In this document: piece by piece, positions 21,625 through 34,600 of the stretch
How positions within the stretch are numbered: position 1 is the first letter of the stretch
Layout of the letters: every line of letters starts with the position of its first letter
Origin: Malurus cyaneus samueli
Taxonomy: Eukaryota > Chordata > Aves > Passeriformes > Maluridae
Length of the DNA stretch: 64,000 nucleotides
Direction: 5' to 3'
Assembly (NCBI GenBank): GCA_009741485.1
Contig: CM019220.1
Coordinates: forward strand, 27,903,048-27,967,047
The notes under the pieces: generated by a model
What the model saw: only the letters and a program-made list of their open reading frames with translations
Databases searched by the model: none
What the model was told of the DNA's origin: nothing
Program-made: the position numbers and the translations under genes

Positions 21625-21705
21625 GTTACCCAGAGTGGTGGTGGAACATCCATCCTTAGAGGTTTTTAGGATTCAGGAGTACAGAGCCACAGCTGACCTG
21701 CCAAT
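21625..21705 (+). mobile_element. CR1-type LINE 3' fragment
   Basis: The segment contains ttacccagagtggtggtgga, then a catccttagaggttttt stretch and acagagccacagctgacctg. These are degraded forms of phrases found near the 3' end of avian CR1 elements (cccagagaggtggtgga, atccctggaggt, gacaaagccatggctgacctg). The terminal octamer repeats are not clear. It is 5'-truncated and old, with no ORF retained. Confidence 0.6.
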
Positions 21706-23189
21706 TTGCTTGGAAGACCGTTGGATCCTGGTGATTTTATTACAGGCATGCTGCTAAAAATCAGCCCAAACAGAAGTGGGATTACAAGAGACACCTGAAT
21801 CTCATACTTGGAGCAGGGATAAATCAGCACCTCCATTAAACTCTGTCACTGCCAACTCACAAAAAAATAAAAATTAAAATCGAGATTTGGTGAATGTCAT
21901 TCAAATCCCAGATTATTTTCCAAGTTAAGAAAGGTTTTATCCAACTCTGTATTTTCCTTCACTTTTTATCACTGGTGCAAAAACATTTCTGAGATTCTGA
22001 AGCAGGGAAATGACAGGTGCTGTATCTAAAGACACATGGCAAGGCATAAAATGTGCGAATTTTCATTCTTTGTGTAGTTACCATTAACTTAATCCAGTTT
22101 TCCCTGGGCGCACTATTGGGGTAGAACACGTTTTATTTATGCTTTGCTTATAGTAGTTTACATTACTTTTTGACAACTGACTTTTTCTAATCTCTTTGGA
22201 TTTCATTCAGGGTTGATTTGTTTTTTAAAAAAACACGATTATGCTATATATTTATTCACTACATCAAGTGAAACCTTTTCACTTGGTGATGTTCTGGGAA
22301 TTATTACTTTTATTGATTATTTTACAGTTAAATTGTATTCTATCAAATAGAACGGGTCAGAGGTTTTCAAAACCCTTTTGTTCCTCCAAGTAATTTAAGA
22401 TACAGTTCAGCTGCAGTGGCAGAACTGTTCTCACAACTGTTCAACATCTCAAGTTTCAAGTTGTTCTCATGGTCCCATTAGATCATCCTATTGATTTGCC
22501 AGACATTGATTTACTGGCTGCTCTGCCAGCAGCCATAAGAACACAGTTTGTTTGCAGCCTTAAAATATATTCTGAAGTGCTGCTCACAGATTCAGTCTGA
22601 GGAGTTGGCTCCGTGGTTTTCAGTCAGATTTCTCTTTAAAAATATTTCTATGTAGAAATAAAAGAAAATTTATTTATTGTTAGTTGCATTTCCTGCTGGT
22701 GAATGGCTTAGAAAGGCCAGAAACAGCTTAGAAGGCAAAGAAATTTGAATTAACAGATTCATCTTAACCCAGTAGCTATTCCTTTTTTTTTTTTTTTTTT
22801 AATTTTAGTTGCACATCCATCAGCTTTCCAGAAGAGGTAAATGTATTCAGACTTTTCATTTTAGTGCATTTAGAGAGAGGGAACTGTGGCTGGGAAATTG
22901 GGATAAAAGGAGGCTGCGTCCTCTATGAATTTGAGAGACCCCATGGGAAATGCCCATGACCTCTCCCTTTATTCATGAATAAAGTTGTGGGACTCCTCTG
23001 TCTCCTTTTGGGACATAAACCTCTGGTGTTTGTGGATTAATTTTCCTAACACTAGGAAGTCCATTAGCTCTGTGTCCCCTCTGTTCCCTGGAGCACTTTT
23101 CCCTTTGTTTCTCTTCCAGCAAAGTGTGAACATGGGGCAGCCTCTCCAGGCTCCACTCTCCCCTGCGAGCCTTCTCTTGGGAGTGTCCA
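21706..23189. other. Intergenic sequence, no gene seen
   Basis: This is AT-rich sequence with a clean 9-bp hairpin at 22265-22285 and an 18-base T run at 22783-22800. No coding signal is seen. Confidence 0.65.
22265..22285. repeat. 9-bp perfect hairpin
   Basis: Arms caagtgaaa (22265-22273) and tttcacttg (22277-22285) flank a 3-base loop. It is short, with no associated gene. Confidence 0.75.
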
Positions 23190-23302
23190 AAAGCAGAGTG
23201 TGGATGTGGCCTTGGGGACACAGTTCAGTGGTAAGCACTGGGGTGATGGTTGGACTTGCTCATCTGCGAGGTTTTTTCCAGCCTCAGTGATTTTATGGTT
23301 CA
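23190..23302 (+). mobile_element. CR1 LINE 3' end
   Basis: The segment reads gtgtggatgtggccttgggg, then acacagttcagtgg, ggtgatggttggacttg and ttttttccagcctcagtgat, ending in ttttatggttc. This matches in order the usual avian CR1 3' end (gttcagtgg, atggttggactTGATGATCTtagaggtcttttccaacct, ATTCTATG tail). It is in + orientation, 5'-truncated and moderately diverged. Confidence 0.8.
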
Positions 23303-25404
23303 GGGAAAGGCATTAAAATAAAGTATTTCCTCCTTGAATGTGGATCTGCCTTATGGAAAGAAACTTGGAAGCCTCCAGCACGTTATTTTGATGTGTCAGT
23401 TATGCACTAAATGTATTCTCTCTGGCCACAGCAGGCTTTAGGAAAATGCTCTGAGTTGAAAGAGGCTTTGCAGTGGACAGGTGAAGGGTTTGTGTTCAGC
23501 CATAGCCTGAAGCAAAATGGACATTAGGGAGCTGCTGGGGCGGGTTGCAGGGAAAGATGGAAGGTAATTCTGTCAGTTTTGATACAGGAGGCGCTGGGGT
23601 TGGGGGAGTCAGGGCTCACTGAGACATCTGACTGTTGGAGTAGAAAAATGAGGCTTGGTTGTGCTCACTGAGTATTGGGGTTTTCCTTTCAGGTCAAGAA
23701 AGGAATGACAAAGCACCCAGGAAGCTTGGGGGAAAGAAACCGCTCCTCTGTAAAGCAGCACGCTCCTCAGAGCTGCACAGTGAGCCAGTATTAAAAGTTC
23801 CCGATGGCTGAGATCAAGTGCCAAAAGTAAATGTAAGTACAGAAAGAGAGGGGAAATACCAGAATCACTGAGCTCTCAAGCCACGGCGGCCAGCACAGAA
23901 GGATAAAACCTCTCTGCTGGTAACAGCCAGGATAGAAACTATCAGCTCCCTATGCTGAGCATTTTGCTGCTGCAATGCTGAGCCTTTTGCCAGTTTTTCC
24001 AGAAGCACTGATTATCTGACATATAGAACACCATTATTTACCATCTATCTTCATGGGCTATCACGTATTCCACGCTGGGTTTAGTGTACCAACCTCCCTG
24101 CTGTGTCATTGTCATGTCAGCTTTAATTACTCTGCTTTTAAATGCTTACTGCAGCAAAATGACTTTGCAGTGGATTAGTGTTTGGGAGTATCCACATTTA
24201 CAGTACATCCTCTGGCTGGTGCATTACATGCCTTTGATTCAAATGTTTAAAGTGTCAGATTTAGGGGTTTTGTGTCTAGAAATGAGTATTTTTGTGATTT
24301 AATCACAGAAGACAGCTATGTTTTTATAAATACAATTTTATATGTGGGAAAGCTCTTATTAATGCAAAGAGAACATCTTGTTCCTTAATATTAACTGTTA
24401 AATTTTATAGCAGGGAATTTATAAGGTTACATAAAGGAACAATCCTTTGCAACCAATGTAGTGAAGAACTACAGACCAGTCCCTGCTGCAAGAGGGTGCA
24501 CATGTGATAAGCCATGCTCATGCCTAAGATGAGCCATAAATAAGAATAGCTCTGCACTCATGCTTTTGTTTGAGAAGTACCCAAGACTCATTACAGTATA
24601 CACTGTGAGTTATCTTTGGTACAGGGTTTCCTATTTTTTCTGAGGAATGAAACAATGGAGCTTTTGAAATCTTAAATGTGTTTCTTAACAACTTGCTAAA
24701 AGGAAGCTCTGCTGTGATTGCTTATAATTCATATATGATCTGCCCACGGCTTTGGCCAAATTCCTCCATTAAGAACAGAATCAGCTGCACCTTGCAGTTC
24801 ACCACTCTCTCATGAAGCTGTTAGCTCTGTCTTCCTGTTACATTTTGCAGCTGGAAGTGCACTTTTGAAAATAACCTCTAGTTCCAAGACCACTCTTCAG
24901 CAGAAGTTTCTCTGATCCTTTTGGGTTCCTGCCTCAGGAAGGATGGAGAACCCAGCCCCACACATGGGGACAAATCTGGGAGCACAGCCAACAGGAATGA
25001 CAGCCAAACACTGTGATTCCAACCAGAAGAATTCCTCCTTCTTCCAGCCATAGGAACCTGAAGAGCCCCCTGGAAAGCCTTGGAATTAGGGCTTTCCTGA
25101 ATAACACACACATGTGGGTTATTTACCTCACGTTTCATATTGTTGCAGTAAGTGCAAGGTAGTTATTTGCATTTGTTCCTTTTTGGAAAGAAAACTGGAG
25201 TTACTGAGGGTCTCAACATGGATCACAGTAATTCTTTTTTGTTCTCTTTAAAGGAAAAAGAAACTAAACCTATTTAGAAGTTTTGTAAATGGCAAGTATT
25301 CAAGTATTCCCGGGTATCTCCATGGCTGAGTTCTCATATTTGCTACAGTGAGCTGCAACACCGCTACCTACCTTTTAAGCAGCCCTGAAAAAAAAATTGT
25401 GACT
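23303..25404. other. Intergenic sequence, no gene seen
   Basis: This is mixed-composition unique sequence. Short ORFs (for example 23609-23824 and 24878-25138 on the minus strand) show no recognisable protein features. Confidence 0.65.
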
Positions 25405-25620
25405 GCGCTCGGCGCCTTATAAATGAGTATTTATTTGTCTTCTGCAGTCATCCCTGCTTTGTGTTGCGGTGCTGGTAAGAAGCTTAGCTTGAAGATAATT
25501 CAATAGAGCGCCGTGTCTGGGAGCCGCGGCGACAGGCGTGAAATTGTTTTATCTGCGATGCGTGGCGCTGGCCAGGCTGGCGATGGCGCGGGGGCCATCT
25601 GCTGCGGGAACTCTCGGGAT
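25405..25620. promoter_or_regulatory. CpG-dense islet with TATA-like motif
   Basis: About 18 CpGs occur in roughly 215 bases, including gcgctcggcgcc at the start, gagccgcggcgacaggcgtg in the middle and gatggcgcgggg near the end, set in otherwise CpG-poor DNA. A ttataaatgag motif (from 25418) could be read as a TATA box or MEF2-like site. No ORF of note overlaps it. It is a candidate promoter or enhancer core; the sequence alone does not show that it is active. Confidence 0.4.
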
Positions 25621-28600
25621 CCTTGGCAGAATGATGGGGAAAAATGGAGCTCCTAATTGTGTTCTCTTGTTTAACTCTAGGAAGGGGTAATTCAGAAATG
25701 AATGGTTTTGGTGGACATCTTAGAATCTTTAATTAACAAATTACTCTATTAACACGCACATTGTTTTCCAGGTGAGTGAGATCATTTGCCCCTGGGGCTT
25801 TTTTTTTTCCCGTATGCCTTCTGTTCCTCCGGCAAAATATGTAACAAATTAGAATATTTTTTTTTTTGTTTTGCACATCACATTTTTGGAAGGGTGTGTT
25901 ATCAAAGCAAAAGCCTTTACTAGAAGCAATGAGATAATGATTCTTTACAAAATACCACTGAAATAGTAAGTTTTTCTCACAGAAGTTTTGCATTCTTTCA
26001 TGTGTCAGTTGTAGGACCATTTTGGAGCTTTTAGGAATGCATTTATTTAATGTCACCCAATTGAGATCATAAATGTGTATTAAAATATAGTATAATACAT
26101 TAAATATTTATGTAAATATAATCCATTTACTACTTAGTTTTTTGTTGGGGTTTTCTTTTTGTTCATTGTATTATGCTTTACTAAGCAGTTAATCTACATT
26201 TAAATCCCTTTATATATTTTACAGGGACACTTTCTGTACTGTGAAATGGTTTCTCAGCATATACTTGAAGAACTCCTGGTTCATTGCGGTCTCAATATTT
26301 ATTGGAGCATTAAATGAAACATTTGGAAAGAAAGCTGGCTTGCATAACTAAAATGACTACATCTACAAATTATATAAAATCACCAAGGATTTTTTAAAAT
26401 ATGTTTTTATGGGGAAACATGCAGAGGAATTTATTTGGAAATAGTTCAGAAAATGAATTTGAGGTAAGTCAAGAGCATGGGAAATAGTTTTGAAGAAAAG
26501 TTTCCTTTGTTTTTTCCTTCATGCGACTTAGATTTCATCCCTGTTGAGGTTATGTTCTTTTATTCCATGTCTTCTATCTTGGGGAATTTTTTCCTTATCT
26601 TCACCTACCTGATTAGGTGATGCTGAATTTATCTAGACCTGGCCTCTCTCCCATTGCAAGTTTCAGATGTGTTTTCTGTATATCCTGCACAAATTCAGCC
26701 TGGGGAGCTTGAGCATAGCCCAGGCTTTGGTTCCTCTTCTCTGCCATCCACATGTGGCACACATGGTTGTGTCTGGATTTGTTGTTGCTCTGTTGCTGAT
26801 TAAAAAAATATTTCATAATTCTGTTTAGATTAAGAAAATTTAAAAACAAATAATCTAGTTCTTCCATCTAGTTCAGATGTAGAATTTTTAGTAGGTTCCT
26901 ATCAACACCTATTGAAAAGCATGCGAGTTATGCAGGTTATCTTTCCAGTCTCAGCAAGAAACCTGCATCACTAGGGAAGACCAAGCTAGAAGACACTGAG
27001 ACCAAGAAAACATCCTGCCACCACAGACAGGAAATTGGACTTATTTTTCATAACTTAAGTTTTCCATCGTGCTTCAGGTAAAAGAAGATACCACGCTCTT
27101 TCACCATTCTGGGCCTGTGTACGTCTGTGAGCTTTGTGGTTTTTTTTATTTCGTACGGCTTCATAAAATGTGTTTCTACAATCAACAGCGTGTTGCACAT
27201 ATTTCACATCGAGCTACTTTGTATTGCAACACCTGCTTCCGCAGTGCCTTGCTCTGGGAGGGCTGTGATGAGTGCTATCTTCCATATTATTAAAGGATAA
27301 CATGAGCACTTGCTGGCATGTCACTGTGGCAAACAATGACTTGTAGCTCCCTTGAAAATTCACACGCGTTTTATTGCTGCTTGAGAAAATAACACACATC
27401 TCCACAGCAGCTCTAGTCATTTTCCTGATTGCTAAAGGATTTCCCCTCTATTACCTCTGCATTTTCTGTGTTGCCAGGTGTGAAATGAACAGAATCATAA
27501 AGTCAGGCTGTTTTGGAGAATAAAAATAACAGCACGGTCTATGCTGCTGAAATGGCAGCGTTCTGAAAGTGGAAAAATGCTAGCAGGCAATCCGACATAC
27601 GTGACAGATAGTAGAGTGTGAAAGACATAATGGCCAATTCTTGCAATTAAAGGCAGTTAAAATACATATTACTGACTCAGGAAAATATTTCATCTTGTCC
27701 TTAAATTTTAGTGTGTGTTGAAGTAATTCTGATAGCAATAGGACTGCTACACCATGCTTAAAAGTAAATAATACTGATATTTAAGTGTTCCTTAAATATG
27801 GCTGGGCTGCCAGGAGCTGACATGTTTTCTAGGTGCAGTAGGAGTTTCAGCAGTTACAGGATCATATGTTTGATCCAGTTTCTGGTGGAAACCACTCAGA
27901 CCTTGCTTGATATTCCAGATATTCCCATTGAATTGACCGACAGTTGACTCTGATTAATTGTGATTGTGGAAGTGAGGTCTAAAACTGGGCTTGATCAAAG
28001 CTGTTTTGGAGACAGGATGGGGTATCAGAGGTTGGGATAGTAAAAATCACCTGATTAGAGAGTGAGGTAAAAAGAAAAATGTGTGGGGAACCTGAGGAAT
28101 CACATGGATATGCAAAACATGTTTTCATATTGAATATGCAGTACAGAAAAATGTGCTGTTGGTTAGACAACAGATACAAAATAATAGACACAAAGACACA
28201 CATATACACACACAAAAAGTAACCCCTTTATTCTGAGATAGGCCTCTTTTATCTACTTTAGCAACCAGTGCATACATTTGTGTCAAACATACATTGGTTA
28301 AAAGACAGCTATTTAATTACTCATCAATATATGATTGGTGAGTTTGCAAGAGCTGCAGTGTTGCCAATGTTTGCAGATCGGCTACTTGCATTATCAATTC
28401 TACATTCCAATCTCTTTTTCTCAGAACAACTAAAAACGTAACGTTTTTCTCCCATACAAGCTGTTAACACTCCCCTACAGAAAAACACATGGGACAAATG
28501 TTGGAAAGGACTGCAGAAATCTGGGTGAGTGACACAAACATTCCATGGATGTGTGGCTGATGCAGGTCAGGAGCAGGAGGGGTTGGTGCCTCCAGATGGC

Positions 28601-31600
28601 CCTGAGGAGCTGCCCTGGACCCCCACCCCGCTGGCAGGGAGGCTGTTTGGGTTCAGCCCGGGATGCTCCTGTCAGGAACACCTCCAGACGGGTTCCTCTT
28701 GCTCCAGGGGCTGGTTTCACAGACAGCTTGGGTGAGTAATGTGCTCTGGCTGCCTCTGTGTGCTCTTACTGCCTGATCTATGAATGGGCTAGCACTTCGT
28801 GCAGACAAGGTGCAAACTCTTTAAATATATTACAGGCAGCTAGAGCAGAAGAGGAGATTTCATTAAGATTTCTTTTTTGAAATACAAGGTGTTAAAATAA
28901 TGCATTTTTCTATTAAAAAAAATATTGCTGTGAAAAATCACTTGTGAAAACCTTAGCTAAAGACAGAGTGAAAAGAATAACAACAACAACAGGAAGAAGC
29001 ATAAGAGCTGAGGCTCTGAATGTTGTTGGGGAGTACATTGGGTGCAGGGAGCTTGGGGTGCAGCTGCAGGTCAAGCTCTGTGGGACCCCAAGGCAGGAGG
29101 CTGAGAACTTCTTGCCCTGGACCCAATAAAGGGCACAGGCAGCTGTTCCTGGGCAGGTGAGGGACACCCAGGGACACAGCAGGGGCTGGGGCTTGGAGAA
29201 AGGGCAAGACATCAGGCTGTTGGACCATGGGAGAATAAAAACCCCAGGGCCCTCCTCAGTGGCCCTAGCTAGGGCTGGTATTTTGTTATTTAGTTATTGC
29301 AGAAAGATTCAGTGATTTTAAGGGTTGGGATGTCTGAAGGAAGCCTGGTCAGGCTGTGAGTGGGGTGTGCAGGGGGCTGAGCTGGCCCCGGTTGGGTCAC
29401 CAGGGCCACTGCTGTGAAGGGGCTCTGGTCCCGGCAGTGAAGGTCCCTGGAGGCTGCCAGAGAGCCTCCTGAATGCTCAGTGTTCTCTGCTGAGTTTTAG
29501 GTTTATAATCCCTGCAGGAAGCACCGTGATCCGTGTTTATGGCCAGAGCAGGCAGACAGGGACAGGGTGAGCCTTGGCCATGGCCATCCTTATTGTCTGG
29601 AGCATGAAATATGGACAGATCGTCAAAAAGGGGAGAGACAGGGAGAAAGAACTGCAGAGAGTTTGCTGTTTATTGCAGTCCAAGCACACGAAAGAGATTA
29701 CCTGGTCTAGAGTGTAATAATTAAAGTTTTGTGTAGTGCCCTTTACACAAACACGAGAATTCCCTGGATTCACGACCTCTTCGGTGAGTGGCAAGCTACA
29801 GGCAACACCTTTTTCTTGTTTACTCCTCTTTCACACCTTAGGAGGGAGGAATAAGGAGCTGAGGAGCAACACCTGGGACACCTTTGTCTAGACAGGACTG
29901 TTTGCTTTTTATGGAAGAACCTGTTTTTTGTGGTCTGTGCGTGTACGGTTCCTAATGCAACAGAAATGTCTTCTTGATGTAGAAACAATACAAAGAAATA
30001 ACATTTAATTATAACCCATTATGATTTATAGCCTTAGAGAGGGAAAAGATGAATACCAGAGGCTTATTGCAAAGGGAGGTCAGACAAGGAGGAAGCTGGA
30101 GGAAAAGCTATCACTTATCCCTTACTATCTTTTGAGGAGAGTCTCTAAGTGTTTGTAATCCTCTGCCTTAGAAGGAAAGCAAAGTGATCTGTTTCTGCTT
30201 CTGAGGTCTGGAATAGACAACTGTTTAACATGTTGGGATATTAAGAGGATAAGTAGAGCATAAACATCTATGCAGGCAGATGGAAGACAGGCTGAGGAAT
30301 TCCTGGTGCCATTTCAGTTGGTTGGTGTTTGTTTTTTTTGTGCCTTTGCATTTGAATTGGTTTTAACAGAACACCTTTAATTCTTCCTCTGTGGGTGTCC
30401 TGGAGAACACACAAAGGTGACAAAGTTTTGGGTGCTTTACAGTCCTTTTGGTAGCTGCAAAATAACGTTTTGGACCTTTTCACCGTCACCCTCAGCTGTG
30501 ATTTCTCCTTTAGCAGGCTGTTCTGAGGCTGTGATGGAGTTTAACATCGCGTTTGATGCCCTGTGCTGTGCTGATGGCTCTGTTTGAGCACGGGCAGCCT
30601 CCTGGCAGCCCAAACCTTGATTCCCATCTTTGTTCCCATCTCCCAGCAGATGCCATCAGGTCTGAAGTGGCCCTTGGCACCTGTGTGCCAGTGCCCTTAA
30701 GAGGAGGGTTTTTCTTTCGCAGCTCACAAGCTGCCCATCCGAGCTCAATTTGCTTGGCACGAAGAACATCAGCTCCATCCCAGGCGAGCAGGCACTGTGC
30801 CATGGCAGCAGATGGGGCTGAGGGAAGGGAGCACTCACCAAACCTGGTCCAAGCACGGGTGCACTGTCTCAGGGCAGGGTTTGCATCCAGCAGCCCCGGA
30901 ATGGCTCCCTGTGCTCAGCTCCAGCTCCGCTTCCAGCAGCAGTGATGGATTTGGGCATGTCGGTCCTGCTTTTAAAATGTGCTGTGGTTACATTGCTCTC
31001 AACGAAATTATTTCAGTTGTGCAGGAGGCCCTGAGATTTGTGACCAATAAACTCACGGAATTAAGATCTTCATATTTGCCTGATACCATAACCAATGTGC
31101 TCTATTTAATAATTTGTAGCATATTCTCCACAGTAAGTTAGCCCCAAAAAAAAACCCCAAACCTCTAAGTTACCCAAAAAAACAACCTATCTCATATCGG
31201 TGGTAAAAAATCACAAGCTAAATGAAAGGTTTGTTATAACCGTTTCAAAACAGTTGCAAATGTTTGTACTCAAGTTTGTTCGTGGCACTGGTGGAAAAGG
31301 CAATGCTAAAAATTAAAACTATGTTGCAATTCATAATTACTCTCTGTTTCTTACACCACTCACAACAGCAGGGTGCTATTCAGGCAGAAAAGAAGTAAAA
31401 CGTTTTGTGGATCTGGTTGCCATGCCTGTGACCCAGCAGGGCTCCTGGATGTCCCCTTTTGTCACCTGATGAAAGCCCTGAACTCCCATTTCGAGTCGTC
31501 TGCTCTCTATTTAGAAGTGATAAACGCTGGTGAAATAAAAATCCACTGTTAATGCCAGGATCTGTGTTTCTGTGGGTGTGTCAGAAATGAGCACCCATTC

Positions 31601-34600
31601 AACTGTAAAACCAGTGAGTGAAAGACAACCATTCCTCCCAACTTCTTTGAGTAAATACTGCTTGGAAAAAGCATGGTCATCTTAGAGGAATTCATATTCT
31701 GGAGCCGTTTTTGCTTCTTGAGTAATAAAAAACTTAACATTAAAACCCAGGCTGGAGTGACAGAAAAATCGAGCTGAAATCAAAAGAAAACAAACAAGGT
31801 ACAGACTGACTGATGATATTCCATGATCTGTCTGTAGCTGTTGCACAGGGCAGTTGTTCTCATCAAAAACAGCAATTTAATGACATTAATATCACTGTGG
31901 TGGCATCATTTGTTTCCATGATGTTTTGTCACTTCAGGAAACGTCTTTTTTCATACCCTCCCTGAATTACCATAATAAGTAGGATAACCATATTTTTTTT
32001 CAAGTTTTGTTTGGTGCTTTGTTTCTTTTAATCGGCTCCCAAATGAGAATGTCATCTGGGATAATGCTAAGAGCTTAAATATGAATTTTTCCCCTCTCAG
32101 CAGGAGAGAGGAGACTTTATATCCATAAAGTTATATAACACAGAAGTGACTGCCCTGAAAGTAATAAAATTAGCTACTAAAATTAGTAAAATTCAGTATA
32201 AATATGTAGGCTTAAGAGGAGGCTTTGTAATTACTGTGTGGGCTCCTCCTGTGATTCCCCAGCGCTGTCCCTGCAGCCCTGGCTCCTTCTGCCACTTCCA
32301 TGCCCTAGAAAAGCTGTGCAAGCCTCACACTATGGAGAAAAAAATATCAAATGCAAACAAAAATTCTGTTTTGGGAGCGTTGGGGCCCTGAAGATCTTGT
32401 TTGGTTCATGTCACTTGATTTTTCAGCTTTCAGCATTCAGTTTCATTTTGCAGAGTAGGCAAGTCTGTGGGGCTGATTGCACTGCAGGTACATGGGGCTT
32501 GGAATGAGGTTTTCCAAAATCCCCCTGTGATCTGTTCAGGCAGTAGAGATCGACATCCTAATACCCTCAGACACTTGGCTGAGTTTGTTTCTCATCAGGG
32601 CAAAAGGATTTCAAATATTATCCCAAACCTCTGGCTACCTGTCAGAAAATACTTTCCTTGGGAAATACAGAATGCAACCCAACTTTAACAAAGCTGCTGA
32701 ATTTCCTTTCAGCTTTGGGATTCCCTATGATACCCCTTACACAGGTCTTGCACCTTGTGTAGTACAGAACCATTGACAGCAACAGCAAGGAATTACCTGG
32801 GGATCTGTTCTCCTCTAATACTGGGAAGAAAAAGAAAAGCTGAGGCCAGTTAGGGCAAAGAATACAATCCCAGCTAAAAAAATCCTCTCCCATTTCAATA
32901 GTGCTCTGATTTAACTGCCCTGCAATGTAGCAGTATTTCTTGTAGCTGGAAAGCATCAACACCTTACATAAAGTAATTAATACCCATTCATAGGAATATA
33001 TTGGTGATATCATGGTGAGAGCTAGCATGTTATTTTAGGATGGGGTTTTTTTTTGGCCTTCAGAGTGGTGCTGCATATTGAGGTTTTATTTCCCTCAGCT
33101 ATTCCATTACCAGAATGAAATGCCACCAGTTAATAGGATGGCAGAGTAAATGCCACAAGCTGAAGGGACCACAGGAATGTGCATTTGCCACATGTAGAAG
33201 CAGTGCTTTAATACGGCACGGAGTGGAATTTATGAGCATTGCTGTAACATTCCAGATACGTCTCTCTGGTAATATTTGATATATATCAGTGCTGAAAGTG
33301 AGGGTGCTGCACAATCAGCTCCCTCTGGCTCTCAGTGCCTTTCCCAGACGCTCTGGAGCTGCACAGTCCCAGTAATGCTCTGTCAACTGCAGCAGGTGAG
33401 ACCCGCCCCTGTGTTATTTATTGGCCTGTGAATGCAGATTGCAAACACACTTTATTACCTGCTAATTTACCGCCTGCTGGCTGAAGGATGGCCAAAGTCT
33501 ACTATTTGTTTTATAGGAATTCATTATGCCATTAACCTTTCACTCCCGTAGACCGCGAAAGAAGAATTTCCTCGGTTAAATCACTCCTGTAATAATGCTC
33601 TACAAATGAAAACAATGATTTATTGCACCCCACAAAGTCTAATAAACATAAATTGTATCCCAATGCCCTACACGTCGCAGGTGATTGTGTGTACAACCAG
33701 TTACTCTTTCCAAAGGCCGCTCTGGCTCCTCTGAAACACATTCAGTGACGATCATGCCTGTTTTGGTGTTTGAGGTAACATTTTCACGTTTTTAATTGTA
33801 ATAACAGGGACATATTTGATGATTTGGTTTCTGTAAGGAGGAAGAATAAAAAGTAAGGGAAAAGCAAGAGCCAAGTGCAAGAGGAGTTTTCCCTCTCCTG
33901 TTGCTGCTCTTCCTTGTGGATGGCAGTGAAGGCACAACACGTAATCCAAGGATGAGCCAAAGAGACTTTTCATATCCTCCCTTCTCCCAGTCAAGGAAAA
34001 AATTCCTTCAAATTTCCCAGGGTTTCAATAAATGTTTTGTGACATGTTACCTCTGCAGTGAGTACAGCATGACACTCTATCACTTCTGCATTTTCTGCAC
34101 CTTTCTGATAGCCAAAAAAAATCTCTCCTACCCATTTTGAGTCTTGCCAATTAAAAAAAAATGCTTTGCAGTATGTGTGACATTCACCTTGATACCAGTG
34201 ACATTCAGAGAGCCTGCTGATTTTTAAGCTAGTGATTAAGAACTGTCTGAAATAGTTTCACACATGGTTTGTAAATCCTCACTCAGAGCTTTTCCATCAG
34301 TGCCACTGTGAAATATTTCTCCTTGGCTTTGCAGATGTTTTAACAAATTCCTTTGCAGAGACTCTCTGTCTTGAGAAGGAAATAATCTCTTTCTTCTTGA
34401 AAACAGTTATTTTCTACAAACACAAGAGCTGCTAGTCAATGGCAATAATGTAGCACAATTTTGCACTCGATAGAGGTCAACCTAGAACATGAGCAAAGTA
34501 AATGAAAAATTAAGGAGTCCATTGTGCTTAGAGCATGAAATACAAAGGTATAAATGATCTGATATGGTGGCAACACCTATTTACCCAATTTCAGCTGATC

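Noticed and set aside
27488..27510. cagaatcataaagtcaggctg as a minus-strand CR1 tail
   Set aside because: Only the first dozen bases resemble the CR1 end. The following sequence lacks the ggttggaag/gacc phrases found in the accepted copies.
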